Source of the DNA: Epiperipatus broadwayi
Lineage: Eukaryota > Onychophora > Udeonychophora > Euonychophora > Peripatidae
Direction of reading: 5' to 3'
Assembly (NCBI GenBank): GCA_028023455.1
Contig: JAQFVV010006341.1
Coordinates: 3,132,105 to 3,196,104, forward strand
DNA length: 64,000 nt
Below, in pieces: positions 12,127 through 23,465 of the stretch. The notes beneath the pieces were generated by a model. That model was not told the DNA's origin, did no database searches, and saw only the letters and a program-made list of their open reading frames with translations. The stretch's first letter is position 1; every line of letters starts with the position of its first letter. The position numbers and the translations under genes are program-made.

Positions 12127-13398
12127 TTAGTATCCTTTTTTATAGTCCAGGATACATTCATGTTGGGTTAAGAAGTCAGACCCAATTATCACGTCCTGAA
12201 TTAATCCTTTGATCACTAAAAAGATGTGTCCTGCATTGGCTTCTCCTATCGATATTTCCAACCAGACTTGATAATTTTCAGTTCTGGTCATCCTCCCATC
12301 AGCCAGATTCATTTGGATCAGGCGAGCAGGGAGACTGGGTATGAGTCCAAGTTTTTTGTAATTTGTTAACCAATCTCTAGAGACACAGGAAATCTGGCTG
12401 CCCATGTCAAGAAGAATTTGTGCAACTGAGGCCCCGATTTTAGTATTAATAATTGGGCATGGGCCAATTTGAAGTCCCCAAGTAGGATCCTCTTCCTGGA
12501 TGACTGACGTTAAATTAGTCATCTCCACTACTTTCAGCTGCTGGCAAGGTAGATGCTGGTACTGGAAATCTCTTACTGAAGTCCCGCTTGATCGAATTGC
12601 CATTTGGTTTCTTCCTTTTTCATTCTGATTGCTAGTAGTTGCTGATTGCTGTTGTCTGGTCTCCTGTTTCCATTCACGATCTACTAATCTTTTAGGCCAA
12701 TGGCTATCATCTAAAGCCGCAAGAAATTCTCCCATCTCTTCGATTTCTTTGATACGACTTCCTATCATCAGCTTTTGGGTAGTTAATGGCATATTTTGTT
12801 GAATCGTCCCAATGATATGTGTATCTGTCAATGCGAATGTCATGAGAGATTTAAATCGGTTCGCTTGGCGGAGGAAAAACTGAGCATGTGTTTCTCAGGG
12901 TATTGCTTCGGATTTTTCATGACAGAGCGTATTGTAGATACTATTTTGATGCTTGTCACTCCAATGTTTCATTAACGCATCTTTGTACTTCTCTATAGTT
13001 TTGGGCTTCCATTTCACAATATCCCACCAGTCTTTGGCATAGTCCTGTAAATGGTAACTGGCAATAGCTATCTGTTCACCTGGTCCTGCCTTGTGCAATT
13101 GAAAGAAACTTTGTAAGCTCTTTAAGTGGGTTTGAGGATTTTCTTCTATCTCTCCTCTAAAGATTTTTATCTGAATAATCTTTACTAAGTAGCTTTGAGG
13201 TCTAACCTCCATTGTCTTTATATCTTCCCTCTCTTTAATGACTTGGGTTATTCTATATTCCTTTGCTATCATTCCTAACTCTCTCAAGACAAATTTTTGA
13301 ATTTTCTGATACTCCCCATCCCTTATCTTTTCTTCTTCCTGTCTCTTTTTTGATTCTTCATCTCTTCTTCTCGCTTCCTCCTCATAAAATTTCCTCAT
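12127..13398 (-). pseudogene. E1 gag-protease remnant
   Basis: Two frames are involved. The upstream one (12895-13398, 167 codons) starts with a charged, probably coiled-coil stretch rich in E, R and K. It continues into a capsid-like domain with the retrotransposon-Gag signature YAKDWW at about residue 135. The downstream frame (12127-12843, 238 codons) holds the Gag C-terminal part (SRIKEIEEMGEF) and an aspartic protease: LLDMGSQISCVS, then VIIGSDFL near the end. The active-site triplet is DMG rather than DTG/DSG, which probably impairs it. A frameshift at 12844-12894 separates the two frames, and a TAA follows the protease before RT. No CCHC zinc knuckle is present. The capsid and C-terminal blocks match those of E5. 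Confidence 0.9.
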
Positions 13399-13552
13399 TT
13401 TTTCCCTATTCTATCTGAGTATTTCAAGTAACTTTAAATTAAAGTCCATTGATCCTCCAAAAGCTTTAGATAAATTTGCTTGCTCTATACTAACATTTTT
13501 TGTTTCCATTTTCTTAATATTTATTTATTTTATTTATTGCTAGCATTAGACT

Positions 13553-14044
13553 ATTCCCCACTGGTATCTTGGCCCTATCACACTCTTTTACTGCCCTCAC
13601 CTACTCTACATTGCCCTATCTCTATATTGCTGCGTTTAACATATATATTATAACGAACTACTGCTAACGCGTATAATAAGCCACTGCAGTCTATATATAT
13701 AATAGCACTTTAATAAAATATTTACTGTTAACATGTATTCCCCACCGGTATCTTGGTCCTATCACACTCTTTCACTGCCCTCACCTACTCTACATTGCCC
13801 TATCTCTATATTGCTGCGTTTAACATATATATTATAACAAACTACTGCTAACGCGTATAATAAGCCACTGCTGTCTATATATATAATAGCACTTTAATAA
13901 AATATTTACTGTTAACATGTATAACAAGCCACTGCTGTCTATGATATATGTAATAGTACTTTAATAAAATATTTACTGTTAACATATATAACAAGCCACT
14001 GCTATCTATGATATATATAATGGTGCTTTAATAAAATATTTACT
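13553..14044 (-). repeat. Nested tandem repeats in E1 leader
   Basis: A 184-bp unit starts at 13553 and again at 13737. Its last part, a 64-67 bp sub-unit containing AAGCCACTGC, then repeats at 13926 and 13993, giving four sub-unit copies (13678, 13862, 13926, 13993). It lies in the leader between the primer-binding region and gag. Confidence 0.9.
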
Positions 14045-14356
14045 GCTACTTGCTTTCTCATTTAGCGACTGATTACTTTTTTTTTTGACATATATATAAA
14101 AAATATTTCACTAGATCCGAGTATTTTCATTCCTGCTTAAATTATACACACATCCCTGCTTTCCTTAAATTTGTTATTATGCCTGCCGTCCTTTCATTCA
14201 CTCAACCCACATTATTTCACTCGATTTATTTTTTTCATTATTGTTATCAAAAAGAAACTCGTATATATAGAATAATTAGCTAACTCGGGTAACGGACACT
14301 AAAAGAAATGTATATGTGTTATATTTTTGCTCAGGTATATGGGTTTTTGTATCGAA

Positions 14357-14377
14357 GCCTCATGTTTGTTGGCGCGA
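14357..14377 (-). other. E1 primer-binding-like site
   Basis: On minus this reads CGCGCCAAC followed by a purine-rich part ending GAGGC, a diverged match to lysine-tRNA-type sites (TGGCGCCCAACGTGGGGC). It lies 22 nt inside the LTR boundary; the spacer 14378-14399 starts TAGTATAATTTT on minus. Confidence 0.55.
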
Positions 14378-14858
14378 AACGCTAAAAAAAATTATACTAT
14401 GTAACAGTCAGAAACGTGTGATTCGTTAACATAGAGCAGAATTCGACCACCACACAGAACTGCAGCATCATCTAGTGAAACTATCCATAGTATTGAGTTC
14501 AAACATAGTTTATCTGTTCCACAATACAATCTACAAAACAACGCATCTGATGTGACATTAATAAATATTTCTTTAGGCACAGTGGTCAGGGATATGCAAG
14601 AGATTCATGATTTTATTTCGAGTTATCCAATAAGAACGTTAAGATTAAACATTGACTTTACAGAATCGAGGAAATATTATATGGAATGGGTATCGAATAA
14701 ATAAATAAAGAAGTAACAGAAGACGTATAGTTTGACATTATTTATTGAAACATTTTAATAATAAATCATTTATTAATAATATTTGGTAATATTTAAAATT
14801 TAGTAACGGGATTTTCCGGTACTGTTAGATATCAAAGAGATACATTTATTTATATAGC

Positions 14859-14866
14859 TGACGTCA
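14859..14866. promoter_or_regulatory. CRE-type palindrome TGACGTCA in E1 right LTR
   Basis: It is in the same position as in the left LTR and could be a CREB/ATF site in U3. Confidence 0.5.
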
Positions 14867-16817
14867 TCTAGCTACCTAAAATTCTCGAGCAAGTATTTCT
14901 AGGGCATGCCTTGAGGGATTTATACTTTTGCAATACAAGAGTCTAAAGTAAGATTTAAAATAGTAGCGGTGGACATATATTTACTAACAACTAGGGGAAA
15001 ACATTTATTTGAGAGTGAGTTATGTCACTAATGCAGGGATGGAGTTATACATAGAATATAAAGTTAATAAAAGAAAACACGTGGCATGTCTAGAAAGGCG
15101 ATAGGAAATGGCAGTATATTGAAACTGCAAAGCTGTGAATGAGTTTAGAATGGGCTGGAGTTTGCCATAGGCCCAAAGAGATAAGGTGTCACAAGCATAA
15201 CCAGGGGCAAGTGGTTCGTGGCACGATTGCTTCCAGGCTGCATGACAGTCGTCAAGTCCTATGGGACATTCATTTGTCAGCTTGTGTAGGACGACTGGGG
15301 TTAATTTCAACCCTATAGAATCCGGAATATTCAAGGCTTGTAATGGGTCATCGCGTCTCTAAAACGTAACATGTGTATAATGTATAGATGATTCTGTTAA
15401 GATTTAAATATATTTTATAACTCGGCCCTACATTATCAACATTTTATAAAGAACGTTTGCGACTCTCAAAAAAATGCAATTTTATGGAATTATTAATTAA
15501 AATTTAATAAAATATAAAAACAATAGGTAAACTGAGTGAGTATTATAGCCAATATGTCAGCCATTTGCTAAGCAGTAGACCCCTGCATTACAATAAATGA
15601 AGCATTGAATGCGTGTCGATTTATATGAAAATATTAAATAATTTATGGAGGTAAATATTAATGAAGATTTGACACGCAACCACTGTTTCAAGCAATCATA
15701 GATTTATACTTAGAAATTATGAGCATGCAATAATTATATAATAAAATGTAGATTTTAGAAATACGTACCCAAGAAAGATAGAGTTAGGCAGGCTAGATTA
15801 TTAAGGAAATTTACATATTAATTATTAAATTTATAGTATTACAAATGAGAATTTTACAGTTTATATTTTATGTTATATAAAGAATGAAAAAGCTATAGCA
15901 GGATATTAATAGAGTACTGTAGAGAATTTGGATACAGGTACCTGTTTTATGAGAAGTTTTCCGATTCAGTGGTCAGTAGCAAATTGTTCATGATTCTAGC
16001 ATTAGCAGGTCTTTCCAGTATTTAGGTGGTTTAGTTATTTGAATGGCAGCAGCAGCTTTCTAATTGTTCAGGGCAGCAGATCTTCTTTGGTTGATTTTAT
16101 GAAGGGCACGGGCGTAGGTTCTCAGCAGACAATTGACCATCTCCGGGGAGAATAGTCTTTGGCGCTTTCTACTCATGCATACTGTGGCATGTAAAACAAT
16201 ATATATCTTTGGAGACTCTCCTGATCGAGAGCAAAGCTAAAGTTCAACTCAAAGTTTCTAGAAAGTCTAAAATGGCCTCCTTTCTTAGATCTTATCTTTT
16301 ACATTTTTGTTATAGTTTATTTTTGGATTCCACTTAATATGCCCTGAGGATAATCAATGCATTTTTGTTAAGTTTAATTATAGAGAAAGCTGCCTTTCTA
16401 TTGTTTACATTTTATAATTACATTTTAGGGAATTTTTCTTTTAATTAATCTATTATCTCTCACCGACCGTTGCTTTTAAAATTTCAAATACAAAAGGGAA
16501 CATATGATTATTTTTACTTTTAATTAAATATTACAATCTATTTCAAAATTATTACTAAATGAAATTTAAACCAAGCAATAAATAATGAAATTTTCAATTC
16601 AAAATAAATGGTTAAAATTATATATTTTTATATAACTAAAAGAAGAAATCTAAATTATATTATTTATTGTCTTAAATTTGATATCGAAATGTGTGCGTGT
16701 TTATGGTGAATTCTACATATATCTATACATTTTTAATATTGCTACACATACAATTCGATACCAAAAAGTTTAAATTTGGGTAGGATAGAATGGTGAGTGA
16801 GAGATGATAAAAAAAGG

Positions 16818-16854
16818 TGAAACTTAAAATTCGAATATGAATCTTACTGTTTCA
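16818..16854 (-). repeat. E1 U3-terminal hairpin (right LTR)
   Basis: This 37-nt inverted repeat is bounded by TGAAAC and GTTTCA. It is homologous to the left copy, with several substitutions in the inner part. Confidence 0.75.
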
Positions 16855-16858
16855 GTAG

Positions 16859-18942
16859 TATATTTGATTAACTATCTGTCATAAATGGTTTTCCATGTCT
16901 ATATCATAACTATTGTACATTACAAGGAAATCCCAAACTACTACAATGATAGATAGAAATCTAAGATATATTAGCTAAAATTAATGGGCTAAAAGTTTCA
17001 AGTAAAAATTTTAGAAAGTAAAGATGATTATGATAATCAATACATAGTGTAAGTCTTATTTATGTTAATAGGGACATCGAGTGACTATTCTTTGTGGGAT
17101 CAAGGTTTGGGATAAAATTTGAAATCAATTATAAACAAAGAATCAGCATAAATGTCTAATTTAATATAGTTACTAAATATATTTAAATGTTAAATTAAAA
17201 CTCTTGGTATGTTTTTCTATAGTCAACTTTCAATAAGTCATATCTACTCACATATTTATAAATATTTTATTTATTTACACATAATATCACATTCACACGC
17301 ATTATTAAACATATATAAATGTTTATACCTATTTATATTTCAAGTGATACTAATATAACCTGAATTAGATAATCATGCAGAGTCTCCATGGGTTCGAAAC
17401 TTGGGATAAAGGAAATGAAATGCGACATGGATGAGATAAATTAAATATATAATTAATACTTACTTGATTCTTAATCTCTCCTCTTCTAGGAATTAAATCA
17501 ATGCATGTGTAATATATATAGATACAAATGACAAAGATATACTCCGTTATTCATTTCGATAATCTCACCAACCTATTTACATACTACAAAAAGTCAGTTC
17601 TATTCAATCAATATGTATTGTGAGCTCCATGGCTTTCCTTAGCATAACAAATTTCTATATTTACTTGATTTTTTTTAAAAAAAAAAAGTTAACTGATAAG
17701 TTACGTATGAAAGAAACAATAATTTTGTTGTATATAACACTTTAGTTCAGCCTGTATGCAAAGTAGACATGTTTTTTATATTTATCATAAGCATAATAGT
17801 TTATATTTCTTTTAATAATTCCAGTTATTATTAAAATAATAGTATTATATTAAAATGTGTGTCAGAAAATAATATTTTAATAACATAATAATTAAGTTTA
17901 TAAGACAGAAGAAAGTAGAGAATATAAAAATATTTTAAAGTCAGCTTTTTAATATTTAATATCTTTAAATATTTTATTTGGTAGTTATAATAAGTTGAAT
18001 TAATTGATATGAGACAAAAATATATTTTGGAAATATAATGACCTGATTTAGATTTTTCTATAATTTTTTTGTCTGCATTTTAATAATAATAAAAAATATG
18101 CAAATGCTAAAAGTAACGATTTTGACAATACATAAACTTAGGCCGATTATAGACTACTGCAATATAAATTTCAAAGCTGCATATTTTTTAATTATTTTAT
18201 TCATATATATATATTTGATAAAAAATATACAAAAAAATATTATTGAAACTAACATAAAAAAAAAGCTTGTGATTGTGTACATTTATATCGTGAAATGATA
18301 TGATGTAAATTTGGGTGAATATTTGAATTAATTGATACAAGACAAAGATGAACATATTTTGGAAATATAATGATCGGATTTAAGATTTTTATATAATGTT
18401 TTGTCTGCCTTTTAATAATAGTAAAAAAATAGGCAAATGCTAAAAGTAACAGTTTTGACAGTATATACATAAACTACAAACAAATGTACCTCAAGCTTAC
18501 TCTATAATAAATTTAGTATTTCATTCACTTTTGATTTTATTATTTTGTATATATAGTGACTAGTTTATTAATACTTTTTAATAAATTACAAACTGTATTG
18601 AAGTTCTTTATTATAATATTCAAATTATACTAATTATTGATCAACGTTAACTACTTGTTATAAGGGATGTTACTAGGAATGACTTATACATTGCAAACCC
18701 CTGTATGGAAATATATTTTGAAGGGCTACTGAAAAAATTGATAGATACTAATGTCTTTATTCCATGAAGTTTTCAAGTGATGGATTGATTACCTCATGTA
18801 AGTGTCATTATATACTAATTTTTTAAAAATTTAATGATGAATCCAACTAACATATTAATAAAAATAGAATTTTAAGTTGTATGCATCATAATTTAGGATT
18901 TATGAAATAATATGAAAATAATTATTAGAAATATTAACTTTT
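16859..18942. other. AT-rich intron, only a local duplication seen
   Basis: No coding exon, RNA gene or mobile element was recognised. It holds the partial direct repeat listed at 17995-18475. Confidence 0.5.
17995..18475. repeat. Two-copy direct repeat, 328-bp offset
   Basis: About 145 bp starting TTGAATTAATTGATA at 17995-18139 recurs with roughly 85-90% identity at 18323-18475. The unit includes GCAAATGCTAAAAGTAAC. It may be an old tandem duplication. Confidence 0.8.
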
Positions 18943-19455
18943 ATTCTCTCACTTAAAATATAAGAAATGGTTAGGGTAATATCTTCTTGCTGTCCAGTTG
19001 TAAAATTACAAAACAAATAACTCTAGCTTCCTGAATCAGAGATAATAAAATAGTTACTGTCCTGCAGGAAATCAACGAAACCAGCGCGGACGTTCGAGCA
19101 GTAGTATTCTAACTACAGTCGTTAAAATGTCGCAGGATTGCTGCGCGTAATACTACATTCAAAGTAAATGTGGTTGATCTCACATACAGGTCAGCAAAAG
19201 ATATTTGATTACAATCTTACGTAATCCAGAAAGAAATGACTACTTTCAGACAACCCAAAGAAATAACTTGACAAATAGCCAGCAAAAAGATTTTGTTGTT
19301 TGCACAAAAACGCAAACAACAAAACATGTTTAAAGATTCTTTATTTTACAACTAAGGGCAGGTGAATAAATAAAGATTATGAAAACTGCCAATGCGTTTT
19401 GTAATAGTTAACGAAATAATCAGGTATATATTAAACATACAATATAATCTCCTAA

Positions 19456-19625
19456 TGCACCCCCTGATAAACAAAAATTGCAAACAAACTTGGAATCATA
19501 AAACTAAGATTCCAAGACACACTTTAAATACTAGAAAAAGTGCACCCCCTGATAAACGAAAATTGCAAACAAACTTGGAATCTTAAAACTAAGATTCCAA
19601 GACACACTTTAAATACTAGAAAAAG
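19456..19625. repeat. 85-bp tandem repeat, each unit with a hairpin
   Basis: Two units (19456-19540, 19541-19625) start TGCACCCCCTGATAAAC. Each contains arms CTTGGAATC(T/A)TA and TAAGATTCCAAG around a 4-nt loop; the stem is perfect (12 bp) in the second unit and has one mismatch in the first. Confidence 0.92.
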
Positions 19626-20361
19626 TACATACAGATAATAAATAATTAAAAACCATTAATACCATTTTACAACATACTTATCATTAGATTGAGCGGAGAT
19701 TTAATTAAACGCAATTTATTTACCCTGGCTAGAATAAGAAAAAGTTTAGCTTACAGTAAGGCAGAGTTCTAGTGATTTCGTGACGAGTGCACACTTTTGA
19801 CAATAGTTCCTCTTTCCGGTGACTTCTCTTAATGACAAAGGCAAGTGTCGAGGCAAATTGGGAATGTGGCTATGTCAGAGTTTTATAGCATGACTGAAGA
19901 ACAGCTTGGCGCCTGAGGCTCGTCTTTATTTGAATTAGCACTGCATCTGAAGGTTTCCAATACGAATAGCAGCACTTATTGACATCATGAAAGCAAGTTT
20001 CAAAGATCTCTTAAATGTTCAAACTGCTATCCAAAATGGTGTTACTCTCCTCAGGCAATAATCCAAGTGTCTATTTCTTTACTGAATCTCCTCTATCTTA
20101 AATTGGCGGGCTATCCTTCTCTCGCTACATTTCCCGTGAAAAACTTTCATTAGTCTCTAATTCTATATCTCAGGCAGGTCAAATATTAATTTCCCGCTCA
20201 ATTTAATTTAAGAATTTCAACCAGGGATATTGAAACAAAAATGACAATACAATTAAACCTCTGCTTTTTAGCATTAACTTTAAAAATGATTAAAATAAAA
20301 GCAACAGGAATATGTAATTAGCAAGCTTGCCTGTTTTTAATCAAATTGATTAAAACAGGTG

Positions 20362-20453
20362 GTGAAAGTAAACTATTTTAAAATAAATCAATTTTATAAA
20401 CAAAGTAGTGAAAGTAAATTATTTTAAATATAAATCAATTCTATAAACAAAAA
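20362..20453. repeat. 46-bp tandem pair in E2 LTR
   Basis: The units start GTGAAAGTAAA at 20362 and 20408. The second unit contains the AAATCAA at which the right LTR's deletion joins. Confidence 0.8.
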
Positions 20454-20558
20454 TTAAAATGCCCTATTTAAATATAACCGAGTATATGTTTTAATACAAG
20501 TACTTTTTTATTATTATTAAATAATAATAAGCAATTTTAACATTAGTAATAAAACCAT

Positions 20559-20582
20559 TGAATCGGAAATCAATTCGGTTCA
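20559..20582 (-). repeat. E2 U3-terminal hairpin (left LTR)
   Basis: TGAATCGG and CGGTTCA form the arms of a 24-nt inverted repeat at the LTR end (one non-Watson-Crick pair). An identical arrangement lies at 25741-25764. Confidence 0.65.
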
Positions 20583-20728
20583 ACTGCCTCAATACCTGAT
20601 CAAAAAAAAACATTCCTATAACTTCCCTTTTTTTTAAAACGTGTTAAACCCCCCCTGCCACCCAGCTGGACATTTGTTATATGTGTTAACTGCAATCAAT
20701 CGCTTTACTACATCTATGATAATTTTTG

Positions 20729-21571
20729 CTACTTACCTGTCATTATTGATCCACTGTTCAGCAGGTCTAAGACTACGGGCAGTATAGGACCCCTGAATTC
20801 CAGACTCATCTTCCAGAAGAAAGGCATTCTGACCATTTTTTTTATAGTAAAAGGTCCATCATATATCGGAAATTTTTTTTTGTATTGATGCCTTGTTGGA
20901 TTGCTCACATGAGGTTTTCTGACAAAAATCCAATCACCAGTATCGAATTGGCAAGGATTCCGGTTTGCACGCCTTATGCGCAATTCAGCCATGTGCTTCA
21001 ATTTTATCCTAGCCTTTTCTTTGTCCCTCTCTCCATTAGGATTATCAAGATCGATGGGTAATGGAGCTTTGATAAGTATAGGATAATTTTTTCCGAAATG
21101 CAGCCTAATGGGAGTAAACCCTGTGGACTCATTTAACGTCCAATTAATAGAATTAACAGCATTCTCAGTCTGTTTCACCCATTCTCCGTGGTTCTGGTTG
21201 ACATACAACTGGAATAAATGGTTAAGCTCTCTCATGACCCACTCACAGGGGTTAGATTGAGGGTTGCATATGGGTGTTAATAAATGTTTTATATCCTGTT
21301 GCTGGAGCCAATGCTTCCACTGGCGAGATTTAAAGGGTGTTCCATGATCCGAGAGTATACATTGAGGCTTGCCGATTCTAGGAATTTGCTGCTCTTGTAA
21401 TACTTTGATAGTGCTTAAAGCACCAGCCTTTCTTAATGGATAAGCTGTCACATATTTTGAAAAGACATCATACATGACAACTAAAAACCGGTATCGCCGA
21501 TATGCTGGTAATGGACCATAAAAGTCAATAGCTAGTAACTCGTTAGGATTCTGAGCTAGAATGGGTTGCAA
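20729..21571 (-). CDS. E2 integrase core and C-terminal part (pol fragment)
   Basis: This 280-codon frame encodes the catalytic core of a retroviral-type integrase, which joins the element's DNA ends to the host chromosome. Visible catalytic residues are Asp16 (LLAIDFYGP), Asp75 (LSDHGTPF) and Glu110 (SNPCEWVMREL), with 34 residues between the last two, close to the D,D-35-E spacing. Other family blocks are HFGKNYPILIKAPLP and, near the C-terminus, FPIYDGPFTI, a GPY/F-like module. No chromodomain is seen. The N-terminal HHCC zinc region lies upstream, split between the end of the RT/RNase H frame and a short broken stretch (21572-21661) that includes CHTC-type cysteines in another frame. It is therefore a piece of a once continuous pol, probably not functional alone. 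The start codon is simply the first ATG of the open frame. Confidence 0.9.
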   Translation of the reverse strand: MQPILAQNPNELLAIDFYGPLPAYRRYRFLVVMYDVFSKYVTAYPLRKAGALSTIKVLQEQQIPRIGKPQCILSDHGTPFKSRQWKHWLQQQDIKHLLTPICNPQSNPCEWVMRELNHLFQLYVNQNHGEWVKQTENAVNSINWTLNESTGFTPIRLHFGKNYPILIKAPLPIDLDNPNGERDKEKARIKLKHMAELRIRRANRNPCQFDTGDWIFVRKPHVSNPTRHQYKKKFPIYDGPFTIKKMVRMPFFWKMSLEFRGPILPVVLDLLNSGSIMTGK

Positions 21572-21661
21572 GACTCCCGTAAAATTTTTATTTATGGGTT
21601 TCGTTCATGAACATGTGTGGCAACTTCTGAGAACCGATAAAATATTTGAGTACAATCCTGG

Positions 21662-23464
21662 TCAATAAAATAATTCTTGGAGAACATACACAACCTTATG
21701 CAGTCCAAAATGTCCATACAGACAATGCACATATTCAATTAAACGATTCCTAATCTTTTTAGGTATGAGGGTTCTCCAGGAACCTTCTTTTGCAGTAACC
21801 TTGTATTGAAGGACACCGTCCTCAATACGATAAGCTCCTTGTTGTTTTAACTTGGATAGGTCCATTAGTGAGGGATTCAGGGCTCCTTTCTTGTAGGCTA
21901 CCATTGGAGCATAATCCAGATCACTTGCCTGTATTTCTGGTAGTTTCTGTAAATCCTGTTCCACGGAATCATCGATAACTGATGTAATCGCAGCGATACT
22001 TAAGTTATTCGAGTGTAGGTGATGCTGTGAAAGATCTATGGGGTGCCGACTTAAGACATCTGCCACAATGTTATCCTTGCCAAAGCAATAGACCACTCTA
22101 TATTGAAATTTCTGCAAGATCAAGCTCCACCGAATGAGCCGATCATTTGTCAGGTAACTATTATTCAGAAATTCTAAACATTTATGGTCAGTAATAACAA
22201 CGATGTTTGAGCCCAGCAAGAATTGTTTGAACTTTCCGAAGGCCCATACAATGGCCAGAGCCTCCTTTTCAGTAGTCATATAATTATTTTCAGCCCCTTT
22301 TAGGGTACGGCTACAAAAATATAATACATTGTGATGTTTCTGCTCATCAATCTGGAATAAGACTACTCCCAATCCATGTCGGCTACTATCAGTTTGAATA
22401 TAAAATGTTTGGGAAAAATCAGGGTAAGCCACGACTACTTGTTTCAGAAAATTCTTCTTGATGAGCTGAAACTCCTGCTCCTGTGAACCCCAAAACCACT
22501 TCTGGTCCTTTCTTAATAACTGGACTAAGGATGATGATTCTACAGCAAAATTTTCATAAAACTGGTGGTAAAAGTTGCAGAGACCTAAAAATGACCTCAC
22601 CTGGCATCTGTTAGCAGGTGTAGGGAAATGCTCAATTGCAGCTAATTTATCCGGATGGGGTTTAATACCAACCTTCCCAATTACAAAGCCCCAAAATGCC
22701 ACTTCATCCATGGCTAAGTAACTTTTCTGCAAGTTGATCATGATATTTTTTTGACTGCATTCGGTCAAAAATATCTCCACATGTTCCAAGTGCTCTTCAA
22801 TATTTCTGGACATAATAACCACATCATCCATGTACCTTACTATAATATTTTTAACCTTCTCTGACAGTATCTGATCCAAACACCTTAACAACCCGGATCC
22901 ACTGTTGATCAACCCGAACGGCATCCGTTTAAAGACATACGTATACCCTTCATACCGAAATCCTGTATATTGGCGATCGGATGGATGGAGAGGTATCTGC
23001 CAATAATTCGAAGTCAAGTCAAACGTACTAAAGACAGTTTTCCCTTGAAATCTAGCCAGAATTTCAGTTATTGTATGAGGAATGTCTCTTTCAGGAATAG
23101 TGATAGCATTTAAACGGCGAGCATCCAAACATATTCTAGCTGCCCCATCTTTCTTCTTTACTACCACCAAAGGGTTAATATAAGATGATGCTCGTTTACC
23201 AATAACACCCCATTGGATCATCTGTTGTATCTGACTATCCACCTCGGCTTTATATTGAAATGGAATGGGGTAAGATCGACTTTGAAAATGGTTTTCCTCC
23301 TTTACTTTGATCCGATGAACATACCCTTCAATAGCCCGAGGTCTATTAGAAAAAACCATATGATATTGCGTGAACACCTGTGTTAAAAGATGTTGCTCTG
23401 TCCCCTTTAGTATGGACTGTTCCACCTTATTCTTTACTTCAGTGGTGTCTAAGACTGATTGCAT
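21662..23464 (-). CDS. E2 reverse transcriptase and RNase H (pol)
   Basis: This open frame of 600 codons is the longest in the window. RT: PLVVVKKKDGAARICLDAR around residues 99-117, FDLTSNYWQ with catalytic Asp149, MPFGLINSG at 181, and the active-site box YMDD at 211-214. The connection region (FPTPANRCQVRSFLGLCNFYHQF, about 280-303) is typical of Ty3/Gypsy. RNase H: Asp359 (YIQTDSS), Glu399/401 (TTEKEALA), Asp426 (ITDHKCLEF) and Asp469 (VADVLSRHP). The C-terminal end carries the first His residues of the integrase zinc region (YVHCLYGHFG) before a frameshift. In an intact element it would copy the element RNA into DNA inside Gag particles. It follows protease after a frameshift and precedes the integrase fragment. 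Confidence 0.95.
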   Translation of the reverse strand: MQSVLDTTEVKNKVEQSILKGTEQHLLTQVFTQYHMVFSNRPRAIEGYVHRIKVKEENHFQSRSYPIPFQYKAEVDSQIQQMIQWGVIGKRASSYINPLVVVKKKDGAARICLDARRLNAITIPERDIPHTITEILARFQGKTVFSTFDLTSNYWQIPLHPSDRQYTGFRYEGYTYVFKRMPFGLINSGSGLLRCLDQILSEKVKNIIVRYMDDVVIMSRNIEEHLEHVEIFLTECSQKNIMINLQKSYLAMDEVAFWGFVIGKVGIKPHPDKLAAIEHFPTPANRCQVRSFLGLCNFYHQFYENFAVESSSLVQLLRKDQKWFWGSQEQEFQLIKKNFLKQVVVAYPDFSQTFYIQTDSSRHGLGVVLFQIDEQKHHNVLYFCSRTLKGAENNYMTTEKEALAIVWAFGKFKQFLLGSNIVVITDHKCLEFLNNSYLTNDRLIRWSLILQKFQYRVVYCFGKDNIVADVLSRHPIDLSQHHLHSNNLSIAAITSVIDDSVEQDLQKLPEIQASDLDYAPMVAYKKGALNPSLMDLSKLKQQGAYRIEDGVLQYKVTAKEGSWRTLIPKKIRNRLIEYVHCLYGHFGLHKVVYVLQELFY

Positions 23465-23465
23465 A

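Larger units (their letters stand above)
6340..16854 (-). mobile_element. E1: full-length Ty3/Gypsy-type LTR retrotransposon, decayed
   Basis: The two 2.5-kb direct repeats (6340-8873 and 14400-16854) start TGTAACAG and end CTGTTTCA on plus. They flank a 5.5-kb interior with gag, protease, RT, RNase H and integrase remnants on minus, in Ty3/Gypsy order. The 4-bp target duplication GTAG is at 6336-6339 and 16855-16858. A polypurine tract abuts the left LTR and a primer-binding-like site lies near the right LTR, as expected for a minus-strand element. The two LTRs differ by many substitutions and small indels, and the coding region has several stops and frameshifts, so it is not young. It sits inside the MRPS11 intron in the sense orientation. 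Confidence 0.95.
14400..16854 (-). repeat. E1 5' LTR (right copy)
   Basis: This copy is 2455 bp and is the promoter-bearing LTR for the minus-strand element. It is bounded by TGTAACAG and CTGTTTCA on plus, with the GTAG target duplication directly outside (16855-16858). Confidence 0.95.
18943..20583 (-). repeat. E2 3' LTR (left copy)
   Basis: This copy is 1641 bp by homology to the right copy. It contains an 85-bp tandem pair with hairpins (19456-19625), a 46-bp tandem pair (20362-20453) and the terminal hairpin (20559-20582). Confidence 0.88.

Noticed and set aside
13553-14044. Regular repeats considered as a CRISPR-like array.
   Set aside because: Units are directly adjacent and nested, without unique spacers, and sit in the leader of an animal retrotransposon.
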